Source: an uncultured Granulosicoccaceae bacterium (GTDB lineage Bacteria; Pseudomonadota; Gammaproteobacteria; Granulosicoccales; Granulosicoccaceae). Taken from it: a stretch of 57,203 nucleotides of DNA. The position numbers and the translations under genes were made by a program. The stretch spans positions 1-57,203 of the forward strand of contig CALKXD010000109.1 of the NCBI GenBank assembly GCA_938003855.1, given 5' to 3'. Each line of letters begins with the position of its first letter. The stretch's first letter is position 1. The notes below the pieces were generated by a model that made no database searches, had not been told where the DNA came from, and saw only the letters and a list, made by a program, of their open reading frames with translations. Below, in pieces: positions 26,336-34,728 of this stretch.

Positions 26336-26380
26336 CCCGATCCCCTTTGATACGCACCTCCAGGCGTCGAGGGGATCGGG
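26336..26380. terminator. hairpin downstream of the DUF481 gene
   Basis: CCCGATCCCCT (26336-26346) pairs perfectly with AGGGGATCGGG (26370-26380), with partial extension inside. It starts 33 bases after the DUF481 stop. No T-run follows, so it may be a weak terminator or an mRNA 3'-end stabiliser. Confidence 0.45.
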
Positions 26381-26572
26381 GTGTTTACCGGGTAGGTCGA
26401 TACACACCTCACCGAACAACCGCAACGCCGACGAAGTGGTACCCCCGGACGCGTGCAGCGGCAATAGGTTTGCGCAGGCACAGTCAGGTCGGGGGAAAAC
26501 AAAGTTCAGCTAATGTATCCGGATGTAGTTCCTGATGATGCGCAACGCACCGTGCACGCAGATACCTTGGTT

Positions 26573-27799
26573 TTACTTTGCGGCTTGCTTGTCTAGCAGC
26601 TGAATCCAGTGGACCACCGGGGTGGCACCGGCCGCCGATTGCAAGTGAAGCAGGCAGCCGATATTGGCCGTCGCTATGGTTGCTGGTTTGTTTTGAAGCA
26701 GCGACGAAATTTTTCGCTTAAGTAAGCTGGTTGACAGCTTTTTCTGCGTTATTGAATAGGTACCGGCAGAGCCACAGCAAAAATGCGCGTCTTTAACGTT
26801 GACCAGGTTAAACCCGAGCGAAGTCAGTAAGGATTCAGTGGTGCCCATTTGCTTTTGACCATGCTGTAGTGTGCAGGGTGGATGAAACGCCAGCGGCGAT
26901 TTAGCGTGGTTTTGGTCTATCAGTGCCGTGGTGTCTTCGGCGGCGATAATCTCACTGATATCTTTGCACAGGTCAGTGATCTTTGCGGCCTTGCCGGCAT
27001 AGTCCGGGTCATCTTTCAGCAAGTTGCCGTAGTCTTTGACAAACACACCGCAACCGCTTGCGGTCGTGACGATAGCCTCGGCGCCTGCCTCAATATGCGG
27101 CCACCAGGCATCAATATTAGCGCGGGCGAAATCGAGACCTTCCGATTGAGCGTTCAGGTGAAAGCTCACGGCACCACAGCAGCCTGCTTCTTTAACAGCA
27201 ACCAGGCTGATTTTGAGTGTATCCAGAACGCGTGCTGTAGCGGCGTTGATGGCAGGGGCCATTGCGGGTTGGACGCAGCCGTCGAGCACCAGCATTTTAC
27301 GGTCGTGTCGTGCTTCGGGCCAGTGGCCCGCCTGTTGCCGCGGCGGCACGTGTGAGGCAATGCCTTTGGGTAAGATGGCAGAAAACAGCTGGCCCAGTTT
27401 TATCAACGGCTTCACACGATTGGTGTATGGCAGCACGGTGCGCAGGGTTTTTCGCAGGGCTTGCTGACTGAAACTGCGTGGTACGCTTTCTTCGACGATG
27501 GCGCGACCTGCGTCGACCAGGTGACCGTACTCAACGCCGCTCGGGCAGGTGGTTTCACAGTTGCGGCAGGTCAGGCAGCGATCGAGGTGCAACTGTGTTT
27601 TCTTTGAGGGTTCTACGCCTTCCAGAACCTGCTTTATCTGGTAAATGCGACCGCGGGGGCTGTCGAGTTCGTTACCGAGTAGGTCATAAGTGGGGCAGGT
27701 TGCCAGACAGAACCCGCAATGCACACACTTGCGTAAGATGTTCTCGGCTTGCTGGCCAAGGTCTGAGGCTTTGTATTTTTCTAACAGCGAGGTTTGCAT
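26573..27799 (-). CDS. glcF: glycolate oxidase iron-sulfur subunit
   Basis: GlcF carries electrons from the FAD subunits of glycolate oxidase to the quinone pool. The 408-residue product has two 4Fe-4S motifs (C25-x2-C28-x2-C31-x3-C35 and C75-x2-C78-x2-C81-x3-C85) and two C-terminal Cys-Cys-Gly repeats of the CCG domain (E-A-G-C-C-G and H-F-C-C-G-S). Length equals E. coli GlcF. It is the last gene of glcDEF, starting 50 bases after glcE. Confidence 0.96.
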   Translation of the reverse strand: MQTSLLEKYKASDLGQQAENILRKCVHCGFCLATCPTYDLLGNELDSPRGRIYQIKQVLEGVEPSKKTQLHLDRCLTCRNCETTCPSGVEYGHLVDAGRAIVEESVPRSFSQQALRKTLRTVLPYTNRVKPLIKLGQLFSAILPKGIASHVPPRQQAGHWPEARHDRKMLVLDGCVQPAMAPAINAATARVLDTLKISLVAVKEAGCCGAVSFHLNAQSEGLDFARANIDAWWPHIEAGAEAIVTTASGCGVFVKDYGNLLKDDPDYAGKAAKITDLCKDISEIIAAEDTTALIDQNHAKSPLAFHPPCTLQHGQKQMGTTESLLTSLGFNLVNVKDAHFCCGSAGTYSITQKKLSTSLLKRKISSLLQNKPATIATANIGCLLHLQSAAGATPVVHWIQLLDKQAAK

Positions 27800-27849
27800 G
27801 GTTGGTTCTGTTTAGTTCTGACGGCACGGCATACGTGGTTAATTGACAG

Positions 27850-28947
27850 TTATAGATCGGCGTACAGTCGGCTGGGGTTAAAGAGTCCGGCCGGGTCGAA
27901 TTCCTGCTTGATGTTGCGGTGAAGATTCATCAGGTGATCGCCGGGTGGGTGAAAAACACCGACCAGGGCTTTGAGTTGATCATCGGCTCTAAACAGTTGC
28001 GCATGGCCTCCGGCAGATTGCGCAGTACTGCGGATAGTGGCAGCGTCATCGGTACTGAATAACCAGCGCTGCATGCCGGCCCAGTCGTATAGGCAGTCGC
28101 CTTTTATTTCCAGTGGGGGTGTCAGAGGCGGTACGCTGATGCGCCATAGCGGCGCGCTTTGCTGGAAAAATTTGTGTTGATGCTCACGCAGGTCTGTCCA
28201 GAACTGCGCACTGATTGCTGGATCATCAGTTAAGGGGTCACCGTCTAGTGTGGCTGCGGATGCAATCACAGCACTGCGCGCGCCAGCCAGTCTGGTATAG
28301 AGTGTCCCGTCAATCCATGCGGCAGCCGTTACCGGTTGAGATTTACCCCCCAGCGCCTGCATTTTATGCAGAGCGTCTTCTACGCTGGAGGGGCAGGCCA
28401 GAGTTAACTGATACTCGGGCAGTGGCAGCACTTTCAGGGAGAAGTCGAGTATCAGGCCCAGTGTTCCCATTGCTCCGGTCATCAGTCTGGTGACATCGTA
28501 GCCGGCGACATTTTTCATAACCTCACCGCCAAAGCGCAGTGACTGGGCCTGACCGTTGATAATGCGGCAGCCCAGTGCATAGTCTCGGGCCGCGCCGGCA
28601 TAGGGCCGTGCGGGTCCGGACAGTGCGCAGGCCATAGTGCCGCCAAGTGTGGCGTTTGCACTATAGGCGGGTGGCTCAAACGGCAGCATCTGGTTTTGGT
28701 CGGCGAGCACCCGGTTGAGTGTCGAGAGGAGCGTGCCGCTGCGAGCTGTGATAACAAGCTCTGTGGGTTCATACGAGACAATGCCACGGTGTTCGGTGGT
28801 GTGTATCGGATGAGCGTTGCTTCCTACACCGAGGAAGGACTTACTGCTGCCGCCGCAGATGTTCAGTGGCTGACCGCGGCTATAGGCCTCGGCAACTTGT
28901 TGTTGCAGTTGCTCGCCGATGTCCTGATTTTGCTCTGCTGAAGTCAT
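27850..28947 (-). CDS. glcE: glycolate oxidase FAD-binding subunit
   Basis: GlcE is the second flavin subunit of glycolate oxidase. The 365-residue protein shows a PCMH-type FAD-binding region (N-I-C-G-G-S-S-K near 29, A-N-A-T-L-G-G-T near 105, V-A-G-Y-D-V-T-R-L near 146) and ends F-N-P-S-R-L-Y, typical of the family. The start at 28947 lies 5 bases after the glcD stop, so the pair is co-translated. Length fits E. coli GlcE (350). Confidence 0.95.
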   Translation of the reverse strand: MTSAEQNQDIGEQLQQQVAEAYSRGQPLNICGGSSKSFLGVGSNAHPIHTTEHRGIVSYEPTELVITARSGTLLSTLNRVLADQNQMLPFEPPAYSANATLGGTMACALSGPARPYAGAARDYALGCRIINGQAQSLRFGGEVMKNVAGYDVTRLMTGAMGTLGLILDFSLKVLPLPEYQLTLACPSSVEDALHKMQALGGKSQPVTAAAWIDGTLYTRLAGARSAVIASAATLDGDPLTDDPAISAQFWTDLREHQHKFFQQSAPLWRISVPPLTPPLEIKGDCLYDWAGMQRWLFSTDDAATIRSTAQSAGGHAQLFRADDQLKALVGVFHPPGDHLMNLHRNIKQEFDPAGLFNPSRLYADL

Positions 28948-28952
28948 AGAAA

Positions 28953-30452
28953 TTAGAAACGCTCGATATCGGGGTGGGGTAATTCACCGTGGTGAACATG
29001 CAGCGCACCGAACTCGGCGCAGCGGTTCAAGGTAGGTATTGCCTTACCCGGGTTGAGCAGTGCGTCTGGGTCGAAAGCATTTTTCAGGGCATGGAACTGG
29101 GTAATCTCATCACTGCCGAACTGTACACACATCTGGTTGATTTTCTCCATGCCGACACCGTGTTCACCGGTAATCGTTCCGCCTACCTCAACGCACAGTT
29201 CCAGTATTTTACCGCCAAGTTCTTCTGTGCGCTCGAGCTCGCCCTCGACGTTTCCATCGAACAGGATCAGTGGGTGCAAGTTGCCGTCACCGGCGTGGAA
29301 GACATTGGCGATGCGCAGCCCGTACTGTTCAGACCATTCATTCATACGTTGCAGAACGGTGGACAGGTGTCGTCGCGGGATGGTGCCGTCGATACAGTAG
29401 TAGTCGGGGGAAAGTCGTCCGACCGCTGGAAATGCCGATTTGCGTCCCTTCCATAGCAGCAGTCGTTCTGTTTCATCACCTGCTACATGCAGGCGGGTAA
29501 CGCCATTGTTGCGTATCAGTGTTTCTACCTTGCTGATTTGGTCGGCTACTTCTTCTGCGGTGCCATCAAGCTCGCACAGGAAAAGCGCTTCGGCGTCGGT
29601 CGGGTAGCCGCACTGTGCAAAAGCCTCAGCAGCGATGATGGCGGGTTTGTCCATCATTTCGAGACCCGCTGGAATGATGCCACTGCCGATAATAGCGGCC
29701 ACTGCATCACCGGCCTGCTCAACCGAGTCGAAGGCGGCCATCAGCAGTTTGGTTGATGAGGGTTTTGGCAGAAGTTTGACGGTGATTTCGACGGTGACGG
29801 CAAGCATGCCTTCTGAGCCATGCAGAACGCCGAGGAGATCATACCCGGGTGAATCAAGGCAGGTTCCCCCCAACGTTATCAGATCGCCTTGTATCGTAAT
29901 TGCCTTTACCTGTAGCACATTGTGTACGGTTAAGCCGTACTTAAGACAATGTACCCCGCCGGAGTTCTCGGCCACATTTCCGCCAATGGTACAGGCGATC
30001 TGCGAGGACGGGTCGGGTGCATAATAGAGGTTGAAGTCAGATGCCGCCTCCGAGATTGCTAGATTACGCACGCCGGGTTGTACAACTGCGGTTCGTGCCT
30101 GTTCGTCGATGTGCACAATTTTATTGAATTTGGCCATACCCAGTACTATGCCGTTTACCAGCGGCAGTGCTCCGCCTGATAACCCGGTGCCTGCGCCCCG
30201 TGCAACAACAGGAATTTGTCGTGCGCTGCAGATACGCAGTATGGTTTGAACCTGCTCGATGGTTTCAGGTAGGACGACAACCGGTGGTTTCTGCCGGTAA
30301 ACAGACAAACCGTCTGATTCGTAGGGCAGCAAGTCTTCATCGACATGCAGCACTGATTCGTCTGGCAGGAACTTTAAAAACTCTTGAACCAGCGACATAC
30401 GGGCTGACTCTTCAAGAGGGGTTTGCGGTTCGCTGAACAAAGCGGTAGACAT
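28953..30452 (-). CDS. glcD: glycolate oxidase FAD-linked subunit
   Basis: GlcD is the catalytic flavoprotein that oxidises glycolate (and D-lactate) to glyoxylate. The 499-residue product has G-A-G-T-G-L-S-G-G (FAD-binding, near 87), P-D-P-S-S-Q (near 146), and the C-terminal F-H-A-G-D-G-N-L-H-P and G-E-H-G-V-G motifs of the FAD-linked oxidase family. Length equals E. coli GlcD. It is the first gene of the minus-strand operon; the promoter must lie in the 30453-30676 region. No GlcC regulator is adjacent. Confidence 0.96.
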   Translation of the reverse strand: MSTALFSEPQTPLEESARMSLVQEFLKFLPDESVLHVDEDLLPYESDGLSVYRQKPPVVVLPETIEQVQTILRICSARQIPVVARGAGTGLSGGALPLVNGIVLGMAKFNKIVHIDEQARTAVVQPGVRNLAISEAASDFNLYYAPDPSSQIACTIGGNVAENSGGVHCLKYGLTVHNVLQVKAITIQGDLITLGGTCLDSPGYDLLGVLHGSEGMLAVTVEITVKLLPKPSSTKLLMAAFDSVEQAGDAVAAIIGSGIIPAGLEMMDKPAIIAAEAFAQCGYPTDAEALFLCELDGTAEEVADQISKVETLIRNNGVTRLHVAGDETERLLLWKGRKSAFPAVGRLSPDYYCIDGTIPRRHLSTVLQRMNEWSEQYGLRIANVFHAGDGNLHPLILFDGNVEGELERTEELGGKILELCVEVGGTITGEHGVGMEKINQMCVQFGSDEITQFHALKNAFDPDALLNPGKAIPTLNRCAEFGALHVHHGELPHPDIERF

Positions 30453-30688
30453 GGCTAATCTCTGGATTTGCAGTAGGCGGGCAAGTTATAGGAGCATTGT
30501 GCGTAGGTTTCGGGGAGGTCTGAACCTAAACAGACTAAAAAGAAGTTGTGCGCTAGGTTAGCATCTCATGAATGTGAAATGAATCACAAGCGATGATCAG
30601 TATGTCGCTTAGACTTGCCATAACGCAGCCTCGATTCCTGACGTCAGTAGCAGGTGCGGGGCCATAGCAGTAGTCTATGGGGAAGAGT

Positions 30689-31360
30689 ATGTACGCAGTT
30701 AAGAACCGGTATTACAAGCATTCCAAATTGGACGAGCAGTGCTTTCGCCGTATCTTGGAATTGTTCGCAATGGACCTCACAGCCGTACAATGCGCCAAGT
30801 TAACTGGTGTGAATGTACGGTCTGTAAATTCAATCTACCTGAAACTTCGCGATCGTATCTCACAATGGTCGGAGTCCAACGCCTCTGGTACACCCGGGCT
30901 TAATGCCGGGACACAGGCGGTTGATCCGCAGGAAAAACCTTCGGGTTATCTGGAGAGCCAGAGTGACGGTGTAATAGGCGTGCGGTTGTTTGTTCAGGAA
31001 GAGCAGGTGTATTGCGCGCTGCTGAACCCGAACGCTAATCCGCCTTCTATCGGTGATAATAATATTGTGGTGGCGGCTGACAGTGCCGAGTGGCGCGAGT
31101 ATTCAATTGGCATAGATGTACGTCGCGACATGCGCTTGAAACTGAAAAGTGCCACGTTTCAGAAAGCTTACCACGCAAACGATTTGCAGCGGGTTGAGGC
31201 GTTCGGTTTATTCCTGCGGCTCAGGCTGAGCAAGTTCAAAGGACTGCGCAGAGAAAAATTCTATTACCACTTGAAAGAGAGTGAGTATCGATACAATCAC
31301 CGACGCGAAGAACTGTACGCCCTGTTATTGGGAATGTTGGGCGAAGCGCCCATCGAGTAA
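30689..31360 (+). CDS. IS1595-transposase-derived protein without visible DDE triad
   Basis: This 223-residue protein resembles transposases of the IS1595 (ISXO2-like) family at both ends. The N-terminal helix-turn-helix (about 10-60, A-K-L-T-G-V-N-V-R-S-V-N) and the C-terminal block (L-S-K-F-K-G-L-R-R-E-K-F-Y-Y-H-L-K-E-S-E-Y then N-H-R) match that family. The central part, where active enzymes have D-E-S-Y-F-G and D-x-F/Y-x-x-Y around the catalytic acids, has no such motifs. The frame is intact, it has its own ribosome site (GGGGAAG) and a strong terminator, and no terminal inverted repeats were found. This fits a domesticated DNA-binding protein rather than an active transposase. The frame opens at 30677 with an earlier ATG. 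Confidence 0.7.
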   Translation: MYAVKNRYYKHSKLDEQCFRRILELFAMDLTAVQCAKLTGVNVRSVNSIYLKLRDRISQWSESNASGTPGLNAGTQAVDPQEKPSGYLESQSDGVIGVRLFVQEEQVYCALLNPNANPPSIGDNNIVVAADSAEWREYSIGIDVRRDMRLKLKSATFQKAYHANDLQRVEAFGLFLRLRLSKFKGLRREKFYYHLKESEYRYNHRREELYALLLGMLGEAPIE

Positions 31361-31369
31361 TGTCACAGC

Positions 31370-31403
31370 AAACGCCGATCAGCATTGATCGGCGTTTTTT
31401 TTT
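31370..31403 (+). terminator. intrinsic terminator of the IS1595-derived gene
   Basis: The 12-base perfect stem AAACGCCGATCA / TGATCGGCGTTT (31370-31381, 31386-31397) with a GCAT loop runs into nine T residues. It is ten bases after the stop and works on the plus strand. Confidence 0.92.
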
Positions 31404-31476
31404 GCCGCGACCGATTAAGGCTTTTGAGCCTGTTGCGAATGTACCGGGTGTCACCGGGATTACCATTATCGCAGGG

Positions 31477-32136
31477 TCAGGGCGCTAAGCGGTCAATCGA
31501 CCAACTCTGCTCAGCGTTCAGGGTGTAGCGAAAGCGATCGTGCAGGCGACTGGGCCTGCCTTGCCAGAATTCAAAACTGTGCGGCTTCAATCGATACCCT
31601 CCCCAGTTTTCGGGCCGTTGTAGTGTTTCGGCGTTGTATTTTTCCTCGAGCTTTTGCTTTTCGGTCATCAGCCAGTGTTGATCGGGTACCACCTGGGATT
31701 GTGGTGACGCTGCTGCACTGAATTTACTGCCAGCGGGGCGGGAGTCAAAATAGTCACCAGATTGCTCGGCAGAGGTTTTCTCGACAGTGCCTTCGATACG
31801 GATTTGCCGCTCAAGCTCCCGCCAGTAAAATAATAGCGCGGCCCGCGGGTTTTCGAGAAGCTCTCTGCCTTTGCGACTGTCGTAGCTTGTGTACCAGCAC
31901 AGTCCAGATTCATCGTATTGTTTGAGCAATACAATGCGAACGCTGGGCAAGCCGCTGGCTGTGGTGGTGGCTAGCGACATGGCGGTGGCATCAATGAGCT
32001 TGCGGTCCAGCGCGTTTTGCATCCAGTTGGAGAACATCTGAAAAGGATTGGCTTGCAGGTCTCTGCGATTGAGTTGGTCGCGTTGGTAGTCAGTGCGCTC
32101 ATCGTGCAGATCGCCGTCTGTCTTTGCTGTTGTCAT
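31477..32136 (-). CDS. pdxH: pyridoxamine/pyridoxine 5'-phosphate oxidase
   Basis: PdxH uses FMN and oxygen to make pyridoxal 5'-phosphate. The 219-residue product shows the family pattern R-I-V-L-L-K-Q-Y-D (near 64), Y-T-S-Y-D-S-R-K-G-R-E-L (near 79), F-Y-W-R-E-L-E-R-Q-I-R-I-E-G and ends W-S-I-D-R-L-A-P, almost as E. coli (218 aa). The ATG at 32136 gives the family length; a TTG upstream at 32163 is unlikely. It is a single gene. Several PLP enzymes in this window depend on the cofactor it makes. Confidence 0.97.
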   Translation of the reverse strand: MTTAKTDGDLHDERTDYQRDQLNRRDLQANPFQMFSNWMQNALDRKLIDATAMSLATTTASGLPSVRIVLLKQYDESGLCWYTSYDSRKGRELLENPRAALLFYWRELERQIRIEGTVEKTSAEQSGDYFDSRPAGSKFSAAASPQSQVVPDQHWLMTEKQKLEEKYNAETLQRPENWGGYRLKPHSFEFWQGRPSRLHDRFRYTLNAEQSWSIDRLAP

Positions 32137-32294
32137 TGGGAGGTTACCTGGCGAGTGGTGCAACGGCCGACACCGGGCGATAGGTCCTGAGCGGTCGGGT
32201 AAGTGGCGACAGCAAAGGGCGCCTGCCAGGCGATGTCGGCGGATGCGGAACAGTTAAGGTATCATAAGCGATTTATACACTGACTGGAGAGAGC

Positions 32295-32777
32295 ATGCCT
32301 TCATTTGATGTGGTGTCCGAGATCGATGCACACGAACTCGCTAACGCTGTGGATCAGGCCAATCGTGAGATTTCCAACCGTTTTGACTTTAAGGGTTCTG
32401 ACGCCAAAATTGAATTAACCGACGAGGCCATGACACTGTCGGCTGACAGTGATTTCCAGATCCAGCAAATGCAACCGATTGTGCTGCAGAAGCTAACCAA
32501 GCGTGGAATCGATATATCCTGCCTCGATCAGGGTGAAATCCAGCGCAGTGGCCAGCACGCCAAACAGGTGATTCTGGTCAGGCAGGGCATCGATAAAGAA
32601 ACGGCCTCGAAGATTGTCAAAACAATGAAAGCATCGAAGGTCAAGGTACAGGCAGCCATACAGGGTGAGCAGGTGCGTATCAGCGGAAAAAAACGCGATG
32701 ACCTGCAGGAGGCGATTGCGATGCTGAAGCAATCCGAGTTGGGTATTCCCATGCAATACACTAATTTCAGGGATTAG
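32295..32777 (+). CDS. yajQ: YajQ family nucleotide-binding protein
   Basis: The 160-residue product is a typical YajQ: two ferredoxin-like folds, beginning M-P-S-F-D-V-V-S-E-I-D and including R-F-D-F-K-G-S and Q-V-R-I-S-G-K-K-R-D-D-L-Q. Family members bind cyclic di-GMP or other nucleotides (shown for Xanthomonas YajQ) and act as adaptors. A diguanylate cyclase is encoded at 18870-20399, but there is no operon link. GGAGAG precedes the start. Confidence 0.95.
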   Translation: MPSFDVVSEIDAHELANAVDQANREISNRFDFKGSDAKIELTDEAMTLSADSDFQIQQMQPIVLQKLTKRGIDISCLDQGEIQRSGQHAKQVILVRQGIDKETASKIVKTMKASKVKVQAAIQGEQVRISGKKRDDLQEAIAMLKQSELGIPMQYTNFRD

Positions 32778-32845
32778 CCGCTTTTACTGAGGGGGCTGGT
32801 ACTGTTGCCGGTAGAGGCTTTGGCAGCCGGTTAAGCCGCGAGTGA

Positions 32846-33652
32846 TCAGCCCTGACCGCGATACAGATCATATCGGGTGTTCGGCGATCGAATATCACCG
32901 ACACGCCGGTGGCCGGGCAGGGGTGGGGCACGCAGTGGCCGCTTTACCACCACGCGTGATCTCGCGGTGGCGATAGCGGCAGTCAGTAAATCTGCTTCGT
33001 CGTTCTGATCATCGATACCCCGCGGCAGTACCCGTTGCAGGATCTGCATGCCTTTTTTAGCGGCCGCTCTCTTTTTGTTATCCGGGTACATCGGGTCGAG
33101 GTAGACGGTTGTCGGTTTGTCTGGTCGTGACCAGCAGGCGGGTAGATCGCGGCTGTCGAGATGGCAGGCGGTCATGCGTTGTGCGATGTCGCGGGTGTCG
33201 CTGCATTCACGCGCTCGGCGCAAGCCATCCTGCAGTAACGCAAAAACGATTGCTGAACGCTCCAGCAATAAGACCTGGCAACCCAGAGTGGCAAATACAA
33301 ATGCGTCGCCGCCGAGCCCGCCGGTGGCATCGCAAACCGATGGGCAATCATCCGGTTTGATGTTCATGGCGCGAGCCAGCGGCTGTCCGAAACCTCCACC
33401 GAACTGACGGCGATGTCGATGCCTGCCCTGTACAAAGTCAACACAGATATCTGCTGGCTGACGGGTGCTTTTATCCCGCAGTAGCAACCGCCCATCCAGC
33501 CACAGCAGGCAGAACGGTGCTGCGCCGATGGCGTCACCTTCAACCATCGACAGGTTGGTCTGGTGGGCGAGATGCTCGGCCAGCATTTCCGTAGCCGTTG
33601 TGCGGGCAATCACTACCTCAGGTGTTAGCTCGGAGACTGTTGCCTGGCTCAT
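32846..33652 (-). CDS. rsmJ: 16S rRNA (guanine1516-N2)-methyltransferase
   Basis: RsmJ methylates G1516 of 16S rRNA. The 268-residue product has the SAM-binding motif V-C-D-A-T-G-G-L-G-G-D-A (near 105), the acidic end of the next strand in L-L-L-E-R-S, and the catalytic-loop sequence Y-L-D-P-M-Y-P (near 187). These are the family signatures and the length is normal. It is divergent from the Rieske-derived gene at 33716. Confidence 0.94.
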   Translation of the reverse strand: MSQATVSELTPEVVIARTTATEMLAEHLAHQTNLSMVEGDAIGAAPFCLLWLDGRLLLRDKSTRQPADICVDFVQGRHRHRRQFGGGFGQPLARAMNIKPDDCPSVCDATGGLGGDAFVFATLGCQVLLLERSAIVFALLQDGLRRARECSDTRDIAQRMTACHLDSRDLPACWSRPDKPTTVYLDPMYPDNKKRAAAKKGMQILQRVLPRGIDDQNDEADLLTAAIATARSRVVVKRPLRAPPLPGHRRVGDIRSPNTRYDLYRGQG

Positions 33653-33715
33653 AGAGGGTTCGGGGACCTTAAATAGTTGCGGCCGGCCGGGCAGCTATGT
33701 CCCGGAGAAAGGGGC

Positions 33716-34447
33716 TTGAGTGTCACGATTCAAAATAATGAGGTGCGATGGCTGGCTGTAGTGTCTGCAATGAATGCGCGCGGTTTGCGGTTTCCATTGG
33801 CTGCGCGATACGTATATTCTTGTCGGCGTCATTCTGCAAGTCAATGGTCGAGAGCTGTTTTGCCACCTGAAAGTCTACCCGCTGATAACCCGCGCCGGCT
33901 CGCTCTGCGACTGTCGGTGAAGATCATGCTTTGGCTGGCTGTGCTAATGACCGTCTGGGTACTTTTTTCACCGTTTGGCAGGGAGACGCAAACCAGACCT
34001 CTTTCCGAGCAGATCAGTTTTCCGGTAGGCGATATGCAGATCGGCGAGGTACGGATAGTGGAGTGGCTCAGCAAACCATTGATTATTGTGCGCCGATCAA
34101 GTGCGCTTGAAGCGCAATTGATCGCAGCCGACGAGGTGCTGTATCGGGATCCGCTCAGTCAGGCATCGGTGCAGCCCGAGTCAGCCCTGAATGCACAGCG
34201 CTCACACACCGACAACTGGTTTGTCGCGCTGGGGCTGGGTACCGGGATGGGTTGTGCGTTGACCTATAAGCCAGCTGCAGCGGAAATTTTTCAGGGTAAG
34301 CCCTGGTCAGGTGGCTTTGTCGATGGCTGTGATGCGGCACATTATGATCTGGCCGGTCGTGTGTACGCTGATCAAAAGGCCCGACTTAACCTGACCGTGC
34401 CGGTGTGGGAGCTGGTGGATCAGCAACTGGTGCTGAAGCCGCAGTAA
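33716..34447 (+). CDS. PetA-derived Rieske-fold protein lacking all cluster ligands
   Basis: The C-terminal 140 residues clearly derive from the Rieske subunit of the cytochrome bc1 complex (PetA): V-E-W-L-S-K-P-L-I-I-V-R-R, then the two ligand loops and H-Y-D-L-A-G-R-V-Y. In PetA the loops read G-I-C-T-H-L-G-C and C-P-C-H-G-S. Here they read G-L-G-T-G-M-G-C and D-G-C-D-A-A. Both Cys and both His ligands of the 2Fe-2S cluster are gone, but the two cysteines that form the structural disulfide remain. One transmembrane helix (K-I-M-L-W-L-A-V-L-M-T-V-W-V-L-F) precedes the domain, as in PetA. The N-terminal 60 residues are unfamiliar and the start is uncertain: a TTG at 33716 with GGAG upstream is chosen; the frame opens at 33677. 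Function unknown. Confidence 0.78.
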   Translation: MSVTIQNNEVRWLAVVSAMNARGLRFPLAARYVYSCRRHSASQWSRAVLPPESLPADNPRRLALRLSVKIMLWLAVLMTVWVLFSPFGRETQTRPLSEQISFPVGDMQIGEVRIVEWLSKPLIIVRRSSALEAQLIAADEVLYRDPLSQASVQPESALNAQRSHTDNWFVALGLGTGMGCALTYKPAAAEIFQGKPWSGGFVDGCDAAHYDLAGRVYADQKARLNLTVPVWELVDQQLVLKPQ

Positions 34448-34466
34448 CCTGTTATTCGAAGTCCAC

Positions 34467-34667
34467 TTAGTAGTGCGGAGGCGGTGGTTCGTCAGCGAGA
34501 TTGGCGATCGGCGTGTCGAGCGATTGCAGCTGTGCGCGGTAAGCATCAACCTTCTGCAACAACTGCTCGATTGTTTGCTCGTGGCGGATAATCACCTGGT
34601 TTAGTTGCTCCACAGCCAACTCCATATCCATCAGTTTCAGTTCAACTGTCTGTAGACGAGATTCCAC
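34467..34667 (-). CDS. slyX: SlyX family protein
   Basis: This 66-residue protein is a single coiled coil (V-E-L-K-L-M-D-M-E-L-A-V-E-Q-L-N) ending with the family hallmark P-P-P-P-H-Y. SlyX has no known function. It lies 61 bases downstream of the MreB-like gene on the same strand and is probably co-transcribed with it. Confidence 0.92.
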   Translation of the reverse strand: MESRLQTVELKLMDMELAVEQLNQVIIRHEQTIEQLLQKVDAYRAQLQSLDTPIANLADEPPPPHY

Positions 34668-34728
34668 TGGTTATTTGCCCACCGCTATAAAACACCAGTC
34701 TATGTCGAAGTGTCGGTGTCGGCAATGG

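Noticed and set aside
26242-26535. Frames downstream of the DUF481 gene
   Set aside because: They overlap the DUF481 end or its hairpin and show no protein-like pattern.
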